From an uncultured Clostridia bacterium (GTDB taxonomy: Bacteria; Bacillota; Clostridia; Oscillospirales; Ruminococcaceae): a DNA stretch of 64,000 nucleotides. This document shows, piece after piece, positions 1 through 8,460 of the stretch. Numbering within the stretch: position 1 is the stretch's first letter; each line of letters opens with the position of its first letter. Under the pieces are notes generated by a model. That model saw nothing but the letters and a program-made list of their open reading frames with translations, was not told the DNA's origin and searched no databases. The stretch covers positions 1 to 64,000 of the forward strand of contig CANQOC010000011.1 in assembly GCA_947625375.1 (NCBI GenBank), given 5' to 3'. Position numbers and translations under genes: made by a program.

Positions 1-39
1 GATAAGCTCACGCAGTTTTTCACGGAATACTTGAAGTAA
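1..39 (+). CDS. C-terminal tail of an upstream gene (partial)
   Basis: The first frame reads twelve codons (ending ...FFTEYLK) and stops at TAA 37-39. It runs off the window's left edge, 28 bases before the DUF362 lipoprotein start. Too short to identify; it may be a chance open frame, but its position just upstream of a same-strand gene fits the last residues of an operon partner. Confidence 0.35.
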   Translation, partial: DKLTQFFTEYLK

Positions 40-66
40 AAATATCAAGCGAACAGAAACGGAGGG

Positions 67-1485
67 GTGAAGGTGAAGCGGCTGATTTCGGTGTTTCTCT
101 TATTGGCGATGATTTTCTGCTGTACCGCTTGCGGGGGCAATCGGGAATTTTCAAATAATACGGAAGAGACGGAAAATTCGCCGTCATCGGAGATTTCTTC
201 CGGTAAAAAGGAGGAACAGAATACGGAAAGCACAACCGACAGTTTTATCCCAAGCAAGGAATATGATAACGTCTATCCGCAGCATGAACCATACGGAACC
301 GGAATCGGCGCCATGCCGGGACGGGTAGTTTGGACTTACGACCCGGACAGCGTGGAATGGGACGGAAAAGGGTATTGGTGGGAGCTTGACCACTTCGATG
401 AGAGCGTCATCTTGAATATGGTCAATGACTCCATCGCCGCGCTCGGCGGGAAAGATACCGCCCGAGACGGCTGGACGGCGCTGTTCACCGCGAATAACAG
501 TGCCCGCGGCAGAACCGGCGGGTATAAAGCGGGCGAAAAAATAGCTATCAAGGCAAACATCAACGGCTCCGCTGTTTACGATGACGACACCTCCGGCGAG
601 ACAAAAATGAGCTACACGAACCCCGTTCTGCTGAAAACCTTGCTCACCTCCATGGTAGAGGAAGCCGGCGTCGCACCGGAGGACATCACCGTCTACGATG
701 TATCTCGGCTGTTCCCGGACTACATGGTGGAGATGTGTACCGAGGGAGAACTGAAAGGCGTCCGCTTTGTGGACCGGGATACCGGCGTGGCGGACGAGTC
801 TGCCCCCATTGTCTGGTCGCATGAATTCAGCGGCAAGGTCAACTATCTTCCAACCTGTGTAACCGAGGCTGCGTATGTCATCAACCTTGCCAATCTCAAG
901 GGTCACAGCTACGGCATTACCTTATGCGGCAAAAATCATTTCGGTTCTTTCATCAACGGCAACACCATGCGCCCGCCGGAGGGTGCAAACCTTCACCAGT
1001 GGCTTACAAGAAATGAAATGGGCATTTACAGTCCCCTTGTTGACTTGATGGCAAACGCCGACCTCGGCGGCAAGACGGTGCTTTATATGCTGGACGCACT
1101 TATCTGCGCGCCAAGCGAGGGAGCTTCCATCACCGGGGATAATTCCAGATGGCAACAGGCACCCTTTAACGGGGATTACACATCAAGCGTGTTTGTCTCT
1201 CAGGACCCGGTCGCCATTGACTCGGTTGGCGCGGATTTTCTGATGAACGAACCGACAGTCACGGATTATAACGGAGCGCTGCGCGGCGATCCCACGGTAG
1301 AAAATTATCTGCATGAAGCCGGACTTGTCGGAAACGCGCCGTCCGGCACAATCTACACGGACAGTCGGGGGCATACAGTCATGAACTTGGGAGTCCATGA
1401 GCATTGGTGCAACTCCACAGAAAAGCTGTATAGCCGGAATCTCGGAAAAGACGAGGGGATTGAGCTTGTCAGAATCATGAAATAG
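67..1485 (+). CDS. DUF362 domain lipoprotein
   Basis: Starts at GTG 67, six bases after a GGAGGG-like site. The N-terminus has lysines, a hydrophobic core and a lipobox-like stretch ending in CCTACGG, so it is predicted to be exported and lipid-anchored through Cys. A Ser/Glu-rich linker follows (about residues 25-60), then one large globular domain to residue 472. Features such as 'NINGSA', the 'SMVEEAGVAPEDITVYD' stretch and the 'LKGHSYGITLCGKNHFG' stretch match DUF362 proteins. DUF362 members are poorly characterised; some carry ferredoxin clusters, but no CxxCxxC motif is seen here. The molecular function is unknown. It appears to be transcribed alone or as the last gene of an operon starting left of the window. 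Confidence 0.8.
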   Translation: MKVKRLISVFLLLAMIFCCTACGGNREFSNNTEETENSPSSEISSGKKEEQNTESTTDSFIPSKEYDNVYPQHEPYGTGIGAMPGRVVWTYDPDSVEWDGKGYWWELDHFDESVILNMVNDSIAALGGKDTARDGWTALFTANNSARGRTGGYKAGEKIAIKANINGSAVYDDDTSGETKMSYTNPVLLKTLLTSMVEEAGVAPEDITVYDVSRLFPDYMVEMCTEGELKGVRFVDRDTGVADESAPIVWSHEFSGKVNYLPTCVTEAAYVINLANLKGHSYGITLCGKNHFGSFINGNTMRPPEGANLHQWLTRNEMGIYSPLVDLMANADLGGKTVLYMLDALICAPSEGASITGDNSRWQQAPFNGDYTSSVFVSQDPVAIDSVGADFLMNEPTVTDYNGALRGDPTVENYLHEAGLVGNAPSGTIYTDSRGHTVMNLGVHEHWCNSTEKLYSRNLGKDEGIELVRIMK

Positions 1486-1565
1486 TGAAAACATTTTTTG
1501 CCTTTGTTATGGCGTTTTCGCCGGCAACGAGGCAGATTGTGAATGTTGTAATATAATCAAGAAAT

Positions 1566-1598
1566 CCCCAGTCAGTCCTGTGCATGGATTGACTGGGG
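1566..1598 (+). terminator. Hairpin after DUF362 gene, weak terminator
   Basis: Arms CCCCAGTCA (1566-1574) and TGACTGGGG (1590-1598) are perfectly complementary, with additional pairing inside the loop. The following bases are TCTCTAAT rather than a U-run, so intrinsic termination would be weak. Confidence 0.35.
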
Positions 1599-1599
1599 T

Positions 1600-2335
1600 C
1601 TCTAATACTGTAAGCGTGGGTGCGGGTCTTTAAGGGTGGGGAACGCCCCTCCCACATGGGAGGGGGTAAGCATAGCTAAGGGCAGAGAGCCGCTGGCGCG
1701 GGGAAAATTTGTGACAGCGCCGCACGTTGCTAATAAGGTATTCGCTTCGCTCATGCTATTTATAGTCACCCCTCCCCAGCCCTCCCCTCGAGGGGATGGA
1801 GTGTGGAGGGAACTTAGTAACGATGCACAAGACTGAGAAGCGCACCGCACTTCTTTAAAAGGTATTCGCGGAGCGAATGATATTTTTTGTAGCTTCCACA
1901 GTAAGGGCACCTGCACACTTTGGAAAACAAAAACATCGCCGCACACTGAAAAAGGAATTCGCTTCGCTCATACTATTTTCAGACTCCTTCCCCCCTGTCC
2001 CCCTTTCCACATGGAAAGGGGGACGCATCGCTCCGGCTTAGTTTGCGCTATCGCGGGGAAAGATTTGCAAGTCACCGCACGTTGCTATAAAGGAGTCCGC
2101 CGTTGGCGGACGGCTTATCACGTCACACTTGCGGTGACGTGATTACGCCTATTCCCCCTCCCCTGCCCCTCCCCGACGGGGAGGGGGAACGCATATTTGC
2201 AACTTCAGCTCCGATGAGGGCGCAGCCGCGACCGCCGAAAGGCGGTCGAAACGAAAGCAACAGGAAAAATCCCTCCGGATTTTTTCTGCTGCCTTCGTTC
2301 GCGCGCTCCGCGCGCCGGCTGCGCCCGGGGCGGGA
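1600..2335. repeat. Composite palindromic repeat array 1
   Basis: Gene-free stretch made of interspersed palindromes joined by conserved linkers: a CTCCCACATGGGAG core at 1646-1666, CTCCCCTCGAGGGGAG near 1779-1798, CCTTTCCACATGGAAAGG near 2000-2023, GTCCGCCGTTGGCGGAC near 2096-2112, a CCCCGACGGGG core near 2168-2188, and a large nested element at 2218-2326. Linkers such as 'GGAATTCGCTTCGCTCAT' with 'CTATTTT' are shared with all other arrays in the window. Open frames across it are low-complexity Pro/Gly/Arg strings produced by the repeats and are not called as genes. Confidence 0.85.
2218..2326. repeat. Nested cruciform element, copy 1
   Basis: Outer arms GGGCGCAG and CTGCGCCC enclose a small stem-loop (CCGCCGAAAGGCGG type), a long central hairpin beginning AACGAAAGCAACAGG with loop CTCC (two mismatches), and a GCGCGCTCCGCGCGC stem-loop. 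It is preceded by TCAGCTCCGATGA, the left flank of most copies. Confidence 0.8.
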
Positions 2336-3478
2336 CTATCCCCCATACATCCCGCAAAGCAGCTCGGCGAGGGAGCGGCCGACAAGCTCGCCGCTGTAGA
2401 GCGCTTCTTCGAGGGCGTTGGCGTTTGAACCCATCTCGATGAGGAAGGAGCCGTGGGTCATCTCCTGGTTGTAGTTGCGCTCGTCGAAGAGAATAGGGCG
2501 GGTCAGTCCGGGGTAGTCCCGCTCGAGACGCGACTGGAGCCGCGACGCGATTCGGAGGTTATAGCGGTACTGCGGGACGTTCGTGCAGCCGCAAATCATC
2601 ATCACCTGTGCGGCGGATTTCCCGTCGACCTCGACCGCCGGCGCATAGCGCACCCCCTCCTCCTCGATTGCGTCGCGGTGGACGTCTATTACTATCTGTA
2701 TAGACGGATACTCTTCAAGATAGCTTTCTACCGTCACCGCGCTGCGGTCATATGCCCCCGTATACTGCGGGTAATCGTGGACGGTCGTGTCGTGAATCAC
2801 TCCGATGCCCGCCGCCGAAAGCTCCTCGGCAATTCTCGCGCCGACCTCGGCGACGCTCTTGTCGAGCTCGGTCGTCCTCGACGAAAAGGAGGCGTCGTAA
2901 TACCCGCGGATTACCGGCTCATAGCTCTCGGTGGTGTGGGTGTGCATGATGAGCACAAGCGGCTCTCCCTTTTCATGAAGCTCGATGTCCGGCTCGCGGG
3001 CGCACTGCTCCAGAAGATACTGCGGGTCGATGTCGGTGCAGTTCCGGAGGAGTCCGCCGCCGGGAAGCTCGAGATATGTCGTCGACGGGTGATATGTATA
3101 TGTTTTCCGGACGATTTTTCCGTCGCTGTGCTCCGCCTTTTCGGGATACGGAAGCTCGCCCGGACTTTCCTCGTCCGAAGGCGGGTCTTCGGTCTCTTCG
3201 GGCGCCGCCTCGATGTCCTGACCCCCGAAGCCGGAGAGGCGGATAAGCTCGCCCGCCGCCCTTGGGCTGACCGACGCCGGCTGTTTCTGGGCATCGGGAC
3301 TCTCGGCCTCGGCGGCGATGACGTTCAGCTTCGCCGACATCACCGCAAGACCCCGGGCGCAGTCCGGTATTCCCGAAATCGCCGTGCCGAGCGCGACGAG
3401 TCCGGCAAAGAGCGTCATGGCGAGAATCGCCCCCGCGGCGAAGTCCGCCGCGCTTCTGTCCTGTTTTCGGTTTGACAT
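2336..3478 (-). CDS. spoIIP: Stage II sporulation protein P (SpoIIP)
   Basis: Peptidoglycan amidase/endopeptidase that, with SpoIID and SpoIIM, removes septal peptidoglycan so the mother cell can engulf the forespore. I place the start at ATG 3478 (MSNRKQ) because an AAGGGGA site lies just upstream; an in-frame ATG at 3511 is less well placed. One N-terminal transmembrane segment (about residues 12-37), an acidic Pro/Glu linker, then the SpoIIP domain with HTHTTESY (about residue 179), VIDVHRDA, DERNYNQEMTHG and LIEMGSNAN. Length (380 aa) is normal. It stands alone; its 3' end abuts repeat array 1. Confidence 0.93.
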   Translation of the reverse strand: MSNRKQDRSAADFAAGAILAMTLFAGLVALGTAISGIPDCARGLAVMSAKLNVIAAEAESPDAQKQPASVSPRAAGELIRLSGFGGQDIEAAPEETEDPPSDEESPGELPYPEKAEHSDGKIVRKTYTYHPSTTYLELPGGGLLRNCTDIDPQYLLEQCAREPDIELHEKGEPLVLIMHTHTTESYEPVIRGYYDASFSSRTTELDKSVAEVGARIAEELSAAGIGVIHDTTVHDYPQYTGAYDRSAVTVESYLEEYPSIQIVIDVHRDAIEEEGVRYAPAVEVDGKSAAQVMMICGCTNVPQYRYNLRIASRLQSRLERDYPGLTRPILFDERNYNQEMTHGSFLIEMGSNANALEEALYSGELVGRSLAELLCGMYGG

Positions 3479-3691
3479 TTTAACATCCCCTTTTTTGTGG
3501 TACGGCCGCATGGCAGATGACAGATATCGGAGGTCAGAAGCAGATTTCTATCATCTAATTTCTGACTTCTGACTATCTCACTTCTGTTCTCTGACAGGCG
3601 GCGCGCGTCTTTATATAAGGAGTCCGTTTCGCGGACGCTCCTTGCGTCCACTTCGTCGGCTTCTCCGCATTTTTTCTTCCACACCCCCAGT

Positions 3692-3784
3692 CCCCCTCTC
3701 CCTCAGTGAGAGAGAGGGGGTTCCACCCCACACCCGGCCGTTCACGTTCGTGAACGGCGCGACCACTCCCCTCAAGGGGAGTGG
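3692..3784. repeat. Triple-palindrome element, copy 1
   Basis: About 93 bp with three palindromes in a row: CTCTCCCTCAGTGAGAGAG, CCGTTCACGTTCGTGAACGG, and CCACTCCCCTCAAGGGGAGTGG. Near-identical copies lie at 20261-20352, 46895-46987 (inverted) and 62133-62225. Confidence 0.85.
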
Positions 3785-3952
3785 TACTTGGCAAGGAGGA
3801 CACTTTGGCAGGTGTTGGAAAAATTGTGTGCTGGTGCCACACCTTGCTATAAGGTATTCGCTGACGCTCATACTATTTATAGACTCCTATCCCCCTGACC
3901 CCCTTTCCACATGGAAAGGGGGAACGCACAGCTCTGGTTTCAGCTCCTATGA

Positions 3953-4057
3953 GGGCGCAACCGCGGCAGCCGAAGGCTGCCCGGAGGGGATAAAAACGAA
4001 AACTCCGGAGGGGTTTTCGTTTTATCCCCTCGCGCGCGAAGCGCGCCGGACAGCGCC
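3953..4057. repeat. Nested cruciform element, copy 2
   Basis: Outer arm GGGCGCAA; inner GGCAGCCGAAGGCTGCC stem; central hairpin starting GGGGATAAAAACGAAAAC with loop GGAG; then CGCGCGCGAAGCGCGC. Flank TCAGCTCCTATGA is on the left. Confidence 0.75.
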
Positions 4058-4271
4058 GGCAGTCGGGCAGCGCGCGTCTTTATATAAGGAGTCCGTTTCG
4101 CGGACGCTCCCTGCGTCCCCTTCGCCGGCTTCTCCGCATTTTTTCTTCTACACTCCCTGCGCGATTAGAGAACAGAAGTGAGATTGTCAGAAGTCAGAAT
4201 TCTACCCTCTATCCTCCACCCTCTACCCTCTATTCTCCCAAAATCTTCATCAAACCTTAATCAAACCGTTA

Positions 4272-4300
4272 TTGAAATCCGGAGGGGAATGTGGTACAAT
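4272..4300 (+). promoter_or_regulatory. Promoter of VanY-type gene
   Basis: TTGAAA (4272-4277), 17-bp spacer, TACAAT (4295-4300) preceded by TGG, an extended -10. Confidence 0.65.
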
Positions 4301-4357
4301 AGGTGCAAAGGGGTATATTGCCCCGGCTGCGGAATATACTTTAAGGATGTGGTAAAC

Positions 4358-5443
4358 ATGAAGAATAAATACCTGCTTGCGGCTCTCGCCGCGGCAGTGC
4401 TGCTTTCCGGCTGTGCCGCCGGAGGAAAGGAACCCGTCGCGAGCGGCGACGTCCCCGCCGGAACCGCTCCGGCACAGACCGAGCCGGCCTCCGAGAGCGT
4501 CACCCCGCCGACTTCGGAATCCGAGGTCACGACGGCGTCCGAGACATCGGCATACTCGGAGACAACGGTCTCGTCAACCGACGCCCCGCCGTCTTCCGAG
4601 ACGACCGCCGACCCGCTCGGCTTCACTTATGACGCGTTTTCGGCGAAGATGTACGCGACCGACACCCTCAACGTCCGCGAATATCCCTCGACCGAGGCAA
4701 AAATCGTCGGACAGCTCAACCCCGGCGACGAGGCGGCGGTCATCGGAAAGACCCCGTCGGGCTGGTATGTCGTCGACTATAACGGCGGAAAAGCCTGTGT
4801 CTACGGGGAATACCTTTCGGCGGAGGAGCCGGTTATCGAGGAGGAAGAGCTCGCTGTGCCCGAAAACTATTATTTCGACTCGGAGGACGACTATTTCTTC
4901 GTCGTCAATAAAGACAAATTCCTGCCCGACGACTATTCAATCGAGACCGACTATGTACAGGGGAGCTATGAGCTCGAAACCGTCGCGGCGTATTACTGCA
5001 AAAAGATGATCGACGCCGCCGAAAAGGACGGAATCAACCTCAAGGTTCTTTCGGCATACCGCACCGTCGAATATCAGCGCAATCTCTTCGACCGCAACGT
5101 CAAGTCGCGCATGGAAGAGGACGGAATGAGCTATGACGAGGCGTATTACGACGTCTCAATCAACATCGCGCCGCCCGGCGGCAGCGAGCACAACGCCGGC
5201 CTTGCGGTCGACATCATCGACACAAAGCATTGGGATACATACGAGGCATTCGAGGACACCCCGGAATTCGCGTGGCTTTCGGAGCACTGCACCGAATACG
5301 GTTTTATCCTCAGATACCCGAAGGGCAAGGAAGACATCACCGGCTATATCTATGAGCCGTGGCACTACCGCTATGTCGGTGCGAAATATGCCGCCGACGT
5401 CATGGCGTCGGGGCTCTGCCTCGAAGAATATCTCGGCGTATGA
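4358..5443 (+). CDS. D-alanyl-D-alanine carboxypeptidase, VanY/M15 type, lipoprotein
   Basis: Zinc DD-carboxypeptidase that trims the terminal D-Ala from peptidoglycan stem peptides outside the cell. Start at ATG 4358, eight bases after AAGGATG; the frame is open further upstream but 4358 gives a proper lipoprotein signal (LLSGCAAGG). Order: signal/lipobox, Thr/Ser/Glu-rich linker (to about residue 90), SH3-like domain (about 95-150, 'TLNVREYPSTEAKIVGQL'), then the M15 domain with zinc motif SEHNAGLAVD (about residue 276) and the WHYRY motif (about 334). The SH3 domain probably binds cell wall. A CBS gene follows 33 bp downstream, likely same transcript. No vanA/vanH neighbours, so housekeeping wall turnover is more likely than glycopeptide resistance. 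Confidence 0.88.
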   Translation: MKNKYLLAALAAAVLLSGCAAGGKEPVASGDVPAGTAPAQTEPASESVTPPTSESEVTTASETSAYSETTVSSTDAPPSSETTADPLGFTYDAFSAKMYATDTLNVREYPSTEAKIVGQLNPGDEAAVIGKTPSGWYVVDYNGGKACVYGEYLSAEEPVIEEEELAVPENYYFDSEDDYFFVVNKDKFLPDDYSIETDYVQGSYELETVAAYYCKKMIDAAEKDGINLKVLSAYRTVEYQRNLFDRNVKSRMEEDGMSYDEAYYDVSINIAPPGGSEHNAGLAVDIIDTKHWDTYEAFEDTPEFAWLSEHCTEYGFILRYPKGKEDITGYIYEPWHYRYVGAKYAADVMASGLCLEEYLGV

Positions 5444-5476
5444 CGGCGGACACAATCCGTATCCGGAGGTGATTTA

Positions 5477-5911
5477 ATGAACGTAGCCTATTTTTTGATA
5501 CCGAAAAGCGAGACCGCCTATCTCTTTGACGACTACACCCTGCGGCAAGCGCTCGAAAAGATGCGCGCGCGGGGATATACCCGAATACCGGTCATCTCGC
5601 GCGACGGGAAATATATCAACGTCGTCGGCGAGGGGGATTTTCTCTGGTATATGCTCGACCAAGGCGGGGAATCCGGCGTGTCGATGTTCGCGGCGGAAAG
5701 CCTTAAGCTCGGCGACGTCCTTAAGCGTGAGCGCGAGCGCCCCTATAAATCCGCAAGGATAACCGCGACCCGCGACGAGCTTATCCGCCTCGCGATGAAT
5801 CAGAACTTTGTGCCCGTGATTGACGACGAGGGGTATTATATCGGAATCGTCACCCGAAGAAACATTATACGGCACTTCGTGAGCGAATCCGTCGGCGGCT
5901 CCTCTGAATGA
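5477..5911 (+). CDS. CBS-pair protein (CbpB/YkuL-like)
   Basis: Small cytoplasmic protein made of two CBS motifs (about residues 15-65 and 80-140), the first with 'RIPVISRDGKYINVVGEGDF' and the second with 'FVPVIDDEGYYIGIVTRRNI'. Architecture and length (144 aa) match the stand-alone CBS proteins of Firmicutes (YkuL/CbpB), some of which bind c-di-AMP and report to the stringent response; ligand here is inferred. Start ATG 5477 follows GGAGGTGATTTA. Co-transcription with the preceding peptidase is likely. Confidence 0.8.
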   Translation: MNVAYFLIPKSETAYLFDDYTLRQALEKMRARGYTRIPVISRDGKYINVVGEGDFLWYMLDQGGESGVSMFAAESLKLGDVLKRERERPYKSARITATRDELIRLAMNQNFVPVIDDEGYYIGIVTRRNIIRHFVSESVGGSSE

Positions 5912-5942
5912 TAATAACCCGGGCGGGGCAAAAATCCGGTCG

Positions 5943-5969
5943 AAACCTGTCCGCCGGGGACAAGGTTTT
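5943..5969 (+). terminator. Probable terminator after CBS gene
   Basis: AAACCTGTCC (5943-5952) pairs with GGACAAGGTTT (5958-5968, one bulged A) and runs into TTTT. Confidence 0.5.
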
Positions 5970-6062
5970 GAATGACGGCAATTTTCATCGGAAAATCGCC
6001 CAAAACACGGGATAAAAACTGTGCACTTATCACAATGTTTAGCGAAAAGCACCAATAATTTA

Positions 6063-6091
6063 TTGACAACGATTTTTATAAGGTTTATAAT
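6063..6091 (+). promoter_or_regulatory. Consensus sigma-A promoter of small lipoprotein gene
   Basis: TTGACA (6063-6068), 17-bp spacer, TATAAT (6086-6091): perfect hexamers, so strong expression is expected. Confidence 0.85.
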
Positions 6092-6140
6092 AAGTTAGCG
6101 ATTCAAAATCGACTATTACTCTATCGGGGGATAATAAACT

Positions 6141-6536
6141 ATGAAAAAAATTATTTCACTTGCACTTGTTCTCGTCATGGCAATGTGTGTCCTGACCGCT
6201 TGCGGAACCGAGCTCCTCGCCCCTAACGGCACTTACTCCACCGAGTCCGGCACCTATAAGGCTGTCTTCACCGGCTATGACGCAAAGGCCAACACCGGCA
6301 ACGTCACCTTTACCTTCACCTTTGCCGAGGTTGAGACTCCTGTTTCCGGAACCTTCGCCGTCGCGGTCAACGACCCCGAAGACAACAGCTTTATCATTGA
6401 CTTTACTCCCGAGGGCGGCGAGACCATTGCCAACTTCGGAGTATACTTCGCCAACGACAACGCTTTTGCACAGGCCGAGAACCTCGCCGCCTGGAACGAT
6501 TCCGGCGCCGGCACCTCTTACTACTTCGCCGGTTAA
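6141..6536 (+). CDS. Small secreted lipoprotein, unknown function
   Basis: 131 aa. N-terminal signal with lipobox-like VLTACG, then a small domain rich in Thr/Phe ('KANTGNVTFTFTFAEVETPV') that looks like an all-beta fold. No family recognised. It has its own perfect promoter (6063-6091) and its own strong terminator (6550-6575), so it is a monocistronic, probably abundant surface protein. ATG 6141 follows GGGGGATAATAAACT. Confidence 0.8.
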   Translation: MKKIISLALVLVMAMCVLTACGTELLAPNGTYSTESGTYKAVFTGYDAKANTGNVTFTFTFAEVETPVSGTFAVAVNDPEDNSFIIDFTPEGGETIANFGVYFANDNAFAQAENLAAWNDSGAGTSYYFAG

Positions 6537-6549
6537 TATCTCCGACCGA

Positions 6550-6585
6550 AACCCTCTGCATTTTCGCAGAGGGTTTTCTTTTTTG
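6550..6585 (+). terminator. Rho-independent terminator
   Basis: Stem AACCCTCTGC / GCAGAGGGTT with loop ATTTTC, followed by TTCTTTTTT. Confidence 0.92.
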
Positions 6586-6622
6586 TCCCGGCGGTTTTTG
6601 ACCAAAAATTTTCGGTACCCTA

Positions 6623-6651
6623 TTGAATTCCCCGCGGGATTATTGTATAAT
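6623..6651 (+). promoter_or_regulatory. Promoter of phosphoglucomutase gene
   Basis: TTGAAT (6623-6628), 17-bp spacer, TATAAT (6646-6651). Confidence 0.8.
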
Positions 6652-6688
6652 CATATCAGTACAATAATTCACGAAAGGAGCAACAATC

Positions 6689-8413
6689 ATGAGAGAAATG
6701 GAACTTTATAAGCTTTGGCTCGAAAACGCCGTGGAGGACCCCGACCTTATCGCCGAGCTTAAATCTATCGAGGGGGACGAGGAGGCAATCAAGGACCGCT
6801 TTTACCGCGACCTTGAATTCGGCACCGGAGGTCTTCGCGGAGTCATCGGCGCGGGCTCGTACCGCCTTAACATCTATACTATCCGCCGCGCGACACAGGG
6901 TCTTGCCGACTATGTGAACGGCGCGTTCAAGGGCGAGGACAAGGCCGTCGCCATCGCTTATGACTCGAGAATCAAGTCGGACGTATTTGCGAAGGAAGCT
7001 GCAAGGGTCCTTGCCGGAAACGGCATCAAGGCATATATCTACAGCGAGCTTATGCCGACCCCGATGCTCTCGTGGGCGGTAAGAACGCTTAAGTGCAAGG
7101 CGGGCATCGTCTGCACCGCGTCGCACAATCCGTCGAAATACAACGGCTATAAGGCATACGGCGCCGACGGCTGTCAGATGACGATTGAAGCCGCCGACAT
7201 CGTTTTGGCGGCAATCGAAAAGGTCCCGATGTTCGGCGGCACAAGGCTCGTCGGCTTCGAGGACGGCCTTAAGAGCGGAATGATTGAATACATCGGGCAG
7301 GACGTCATCGACAGCTATCTCGACGAGGTCAAGAAGCAGCAGGTTCACCCCGAGCTCACCCCGAAGAGCGGCCTTAAGGTCGTCTATACCCCGCTCAACG
7401 GCACCGGCAACAAGCCTGTCCGCGCAATCCTCAAAAAAGTCGGAATCACCGACGTCACCGTCGTCCCCGAACAGGAGAACCCCGACGGAAACTTCCCGAC
7501 CTGTCCGTTCCCGAACCCCGAAATCAAAGAGGCGCTCGCCTGCGGACTTGAGCTCTGCAAGACCGTCAAGCCCGACCTTCTTCTCGCGACCGACCCCGAC
7601 TGCGACCGCGTCGGAATCGCCGTCCCCGACGGCAAGGGCGACTATGTCCTCTTCACCGGAAACGAAGTCGGCGCGCTTCTCCTCGAATATATCTGCCGCG
7701 AGAGAATCGCCCTCGGGACTATGCCGAAGAACCCGGTCGCCGTAAAGTCGATTGTGTCGACCGCGATTGCCTCAGCGATTGCCGAGGAATACGGCGTCGA
7801 GCTCAGAAACGTCCTCACCGGCTTCAAGTTCATCGGCGAACAAATCGGATATCTCGAAGCCGCCGGCGAGGCCGACAGGTACATATTCGGATTTGAAGAG
7901 AGCTATGGCTACCTTGCCGGCTCGTACGTCAGGGACAAGGACGCCGTCGTCGGCTCGATGATGATATGCGAAATGGCGGCATATTACCGCTCAAAGGGCA
8001 TCTCGCTCCTCGAGGCAAGGGAAGCGATGTATAAGAAATACGGCAACTATTACCACGGCATCGCAAACTTCGTATGCGAGGGCGCGGCGGGAATGGCCGA
8101 GATGGCGGAGCTTATGAAGAGGCTTCACGCCGAGCCGTTCGGCGAAATCGCGGGATATAAGGTCGTCGGACTCGCCGACTACGAAAAGAAGACCGACACC
8201 GACCTTAAGACCGGAAAGTCCGTCCCGATTGACCTTCCGAAGTCCGACGTGATTCAGTTCAGGCTTGAAAACGGCGCCTCGGTAATAATCCGCCCGTCCG
8301 GCACCGAGCCGAAAATCAAGGCGTATTACACCACCATCGCCCCGACTCACGACGAAGCCGTCGCGCTGAGCGAAAAAATCGCCGCCGACTTCAAGACTAA
8401 GCTCGGGTTCTGA
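6689..8413 (+). CDS. pgcA: Phosphoglucomutase / phosphomannomutase
   Basis: Interconverts glucose-6-P and glucose-1-P (alpha-D-phosphohexomutase superfamily), feeding UDP-glucose for envelope polysaccharide. 574 aa, the length of Firmicute PgcA. Four domains are seen: phosphoserine loop TASHNPSKYNG (about residue 144), metal loop DPDCDRVG (about 301), sugar loop FEESYG (about 399) and phosphate loop RPSGTEPK (about 534). Start ATG 6689 follows AAAGGAGCAACAATC. Monocistronic between its promoter and the bidirectional terminator shared with rpoD. Whether glucose or mannose phosphate is preferred cannot be told from sequence. Confidence 0.93.
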   Translation: MREMELYKLWLENAVEDPDLIAELKSIEGDEEAIKDRFYRDLEFGTGGLRGVIGAGSYRLNIYTIRRATQGLADYVNGAFKGEDKAVAIAYDSRIKSDVFAKEAARVLAGNGIKAYIYSELMPTPMLSWAVRTLKCKAGIVCTASHNPSKYNGYKAYGADGCQMTIEAADIVLAAIEKVPMFGGTRLVGFEDGLKSGMIEYIGQDVIDSYLDEVKKQQVHPELTPKSGLKVVYTPLNGTGNKPVRAILKKVGITDVTVVPEQENPDGNFPTCPFPNPEIKEALACGLELCKTVKPDLLLATDPDCDRVGIAVPDGKGDYVLFTGNEVGALLLEYICRERIALGTMPKNPVAVKSIVSTAIASAIAEEYGVELRNVLTGFKFIGEQIGYLEAAGEADRYIFGFEESYGYLAGSYVRDKDAVVGSMMICEMAAYYRSKGISLLEAREAMYKKYGNYYHGIANFVCEGAAGMAEMAELMKRLHAEPFGEIAGYKVVGLADYEKKTDTDLKTGKSVPIDLPKSDVIQFRLENGASVIIRPSGTEPKIKAYYTTIAPTHDEAVALSEKIAADFKTKLGF

Positions 8414-8427
8414 GTCAAAAATAAAAT

Positions 8428-8459
8428 CCCCTCTGCATATAAGCGGAGGGGAATTTTTT
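8428..8459. terminator. Bidirectional terminator between pgcA and rpoD
   Basis: Stem CCCCTCTGC / GCGGAGGGG (one T-G pair), loop ATATAA, with ATTTTTT on the plus side and ATTTTATTTTT on the minus side; it serves both convergent genes. Confidence 0.88.
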
Positions 8460-8460
8460 A

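Larger units (their letters stand above)
3500..4250. repeat. Composite palindromic repeat array 2
   Basis: Gene-free. Begins with a TCTGACTTC/TCTATC micro-repeat tract (about 3520-3600), then a GTCCGTTTCGCGGAC palindrome, the triple-palindrome element 3692-3784, a CCTTTCCACATGGAAAGG core (3899-3922), a nested cruciform element (3953-4057), a second GTCCGTTTCGCGGAC copy (about 4090) and another micro-repeat tract (4180-4245) of TCTACCCTCTATCC-type units. Confidence 0.85.

Noticed and set aside
1600..4180. Pro/Gly/Arg-rich open frames across palindrome arrays (also in other arrays)
   Set aside because: They are translations of CCCTCCCC and CCGCC repeats, occur in every array in changing frames, and lack credible starts.
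4358..5443. Vancomycin resistance (vanY) cluster
   Set aside because: Only the VanY-type peptidase is present with an SH3 domain; no vanS/R, vanH or ligase genes nearby, so ordinary wall metabolism is more likely.
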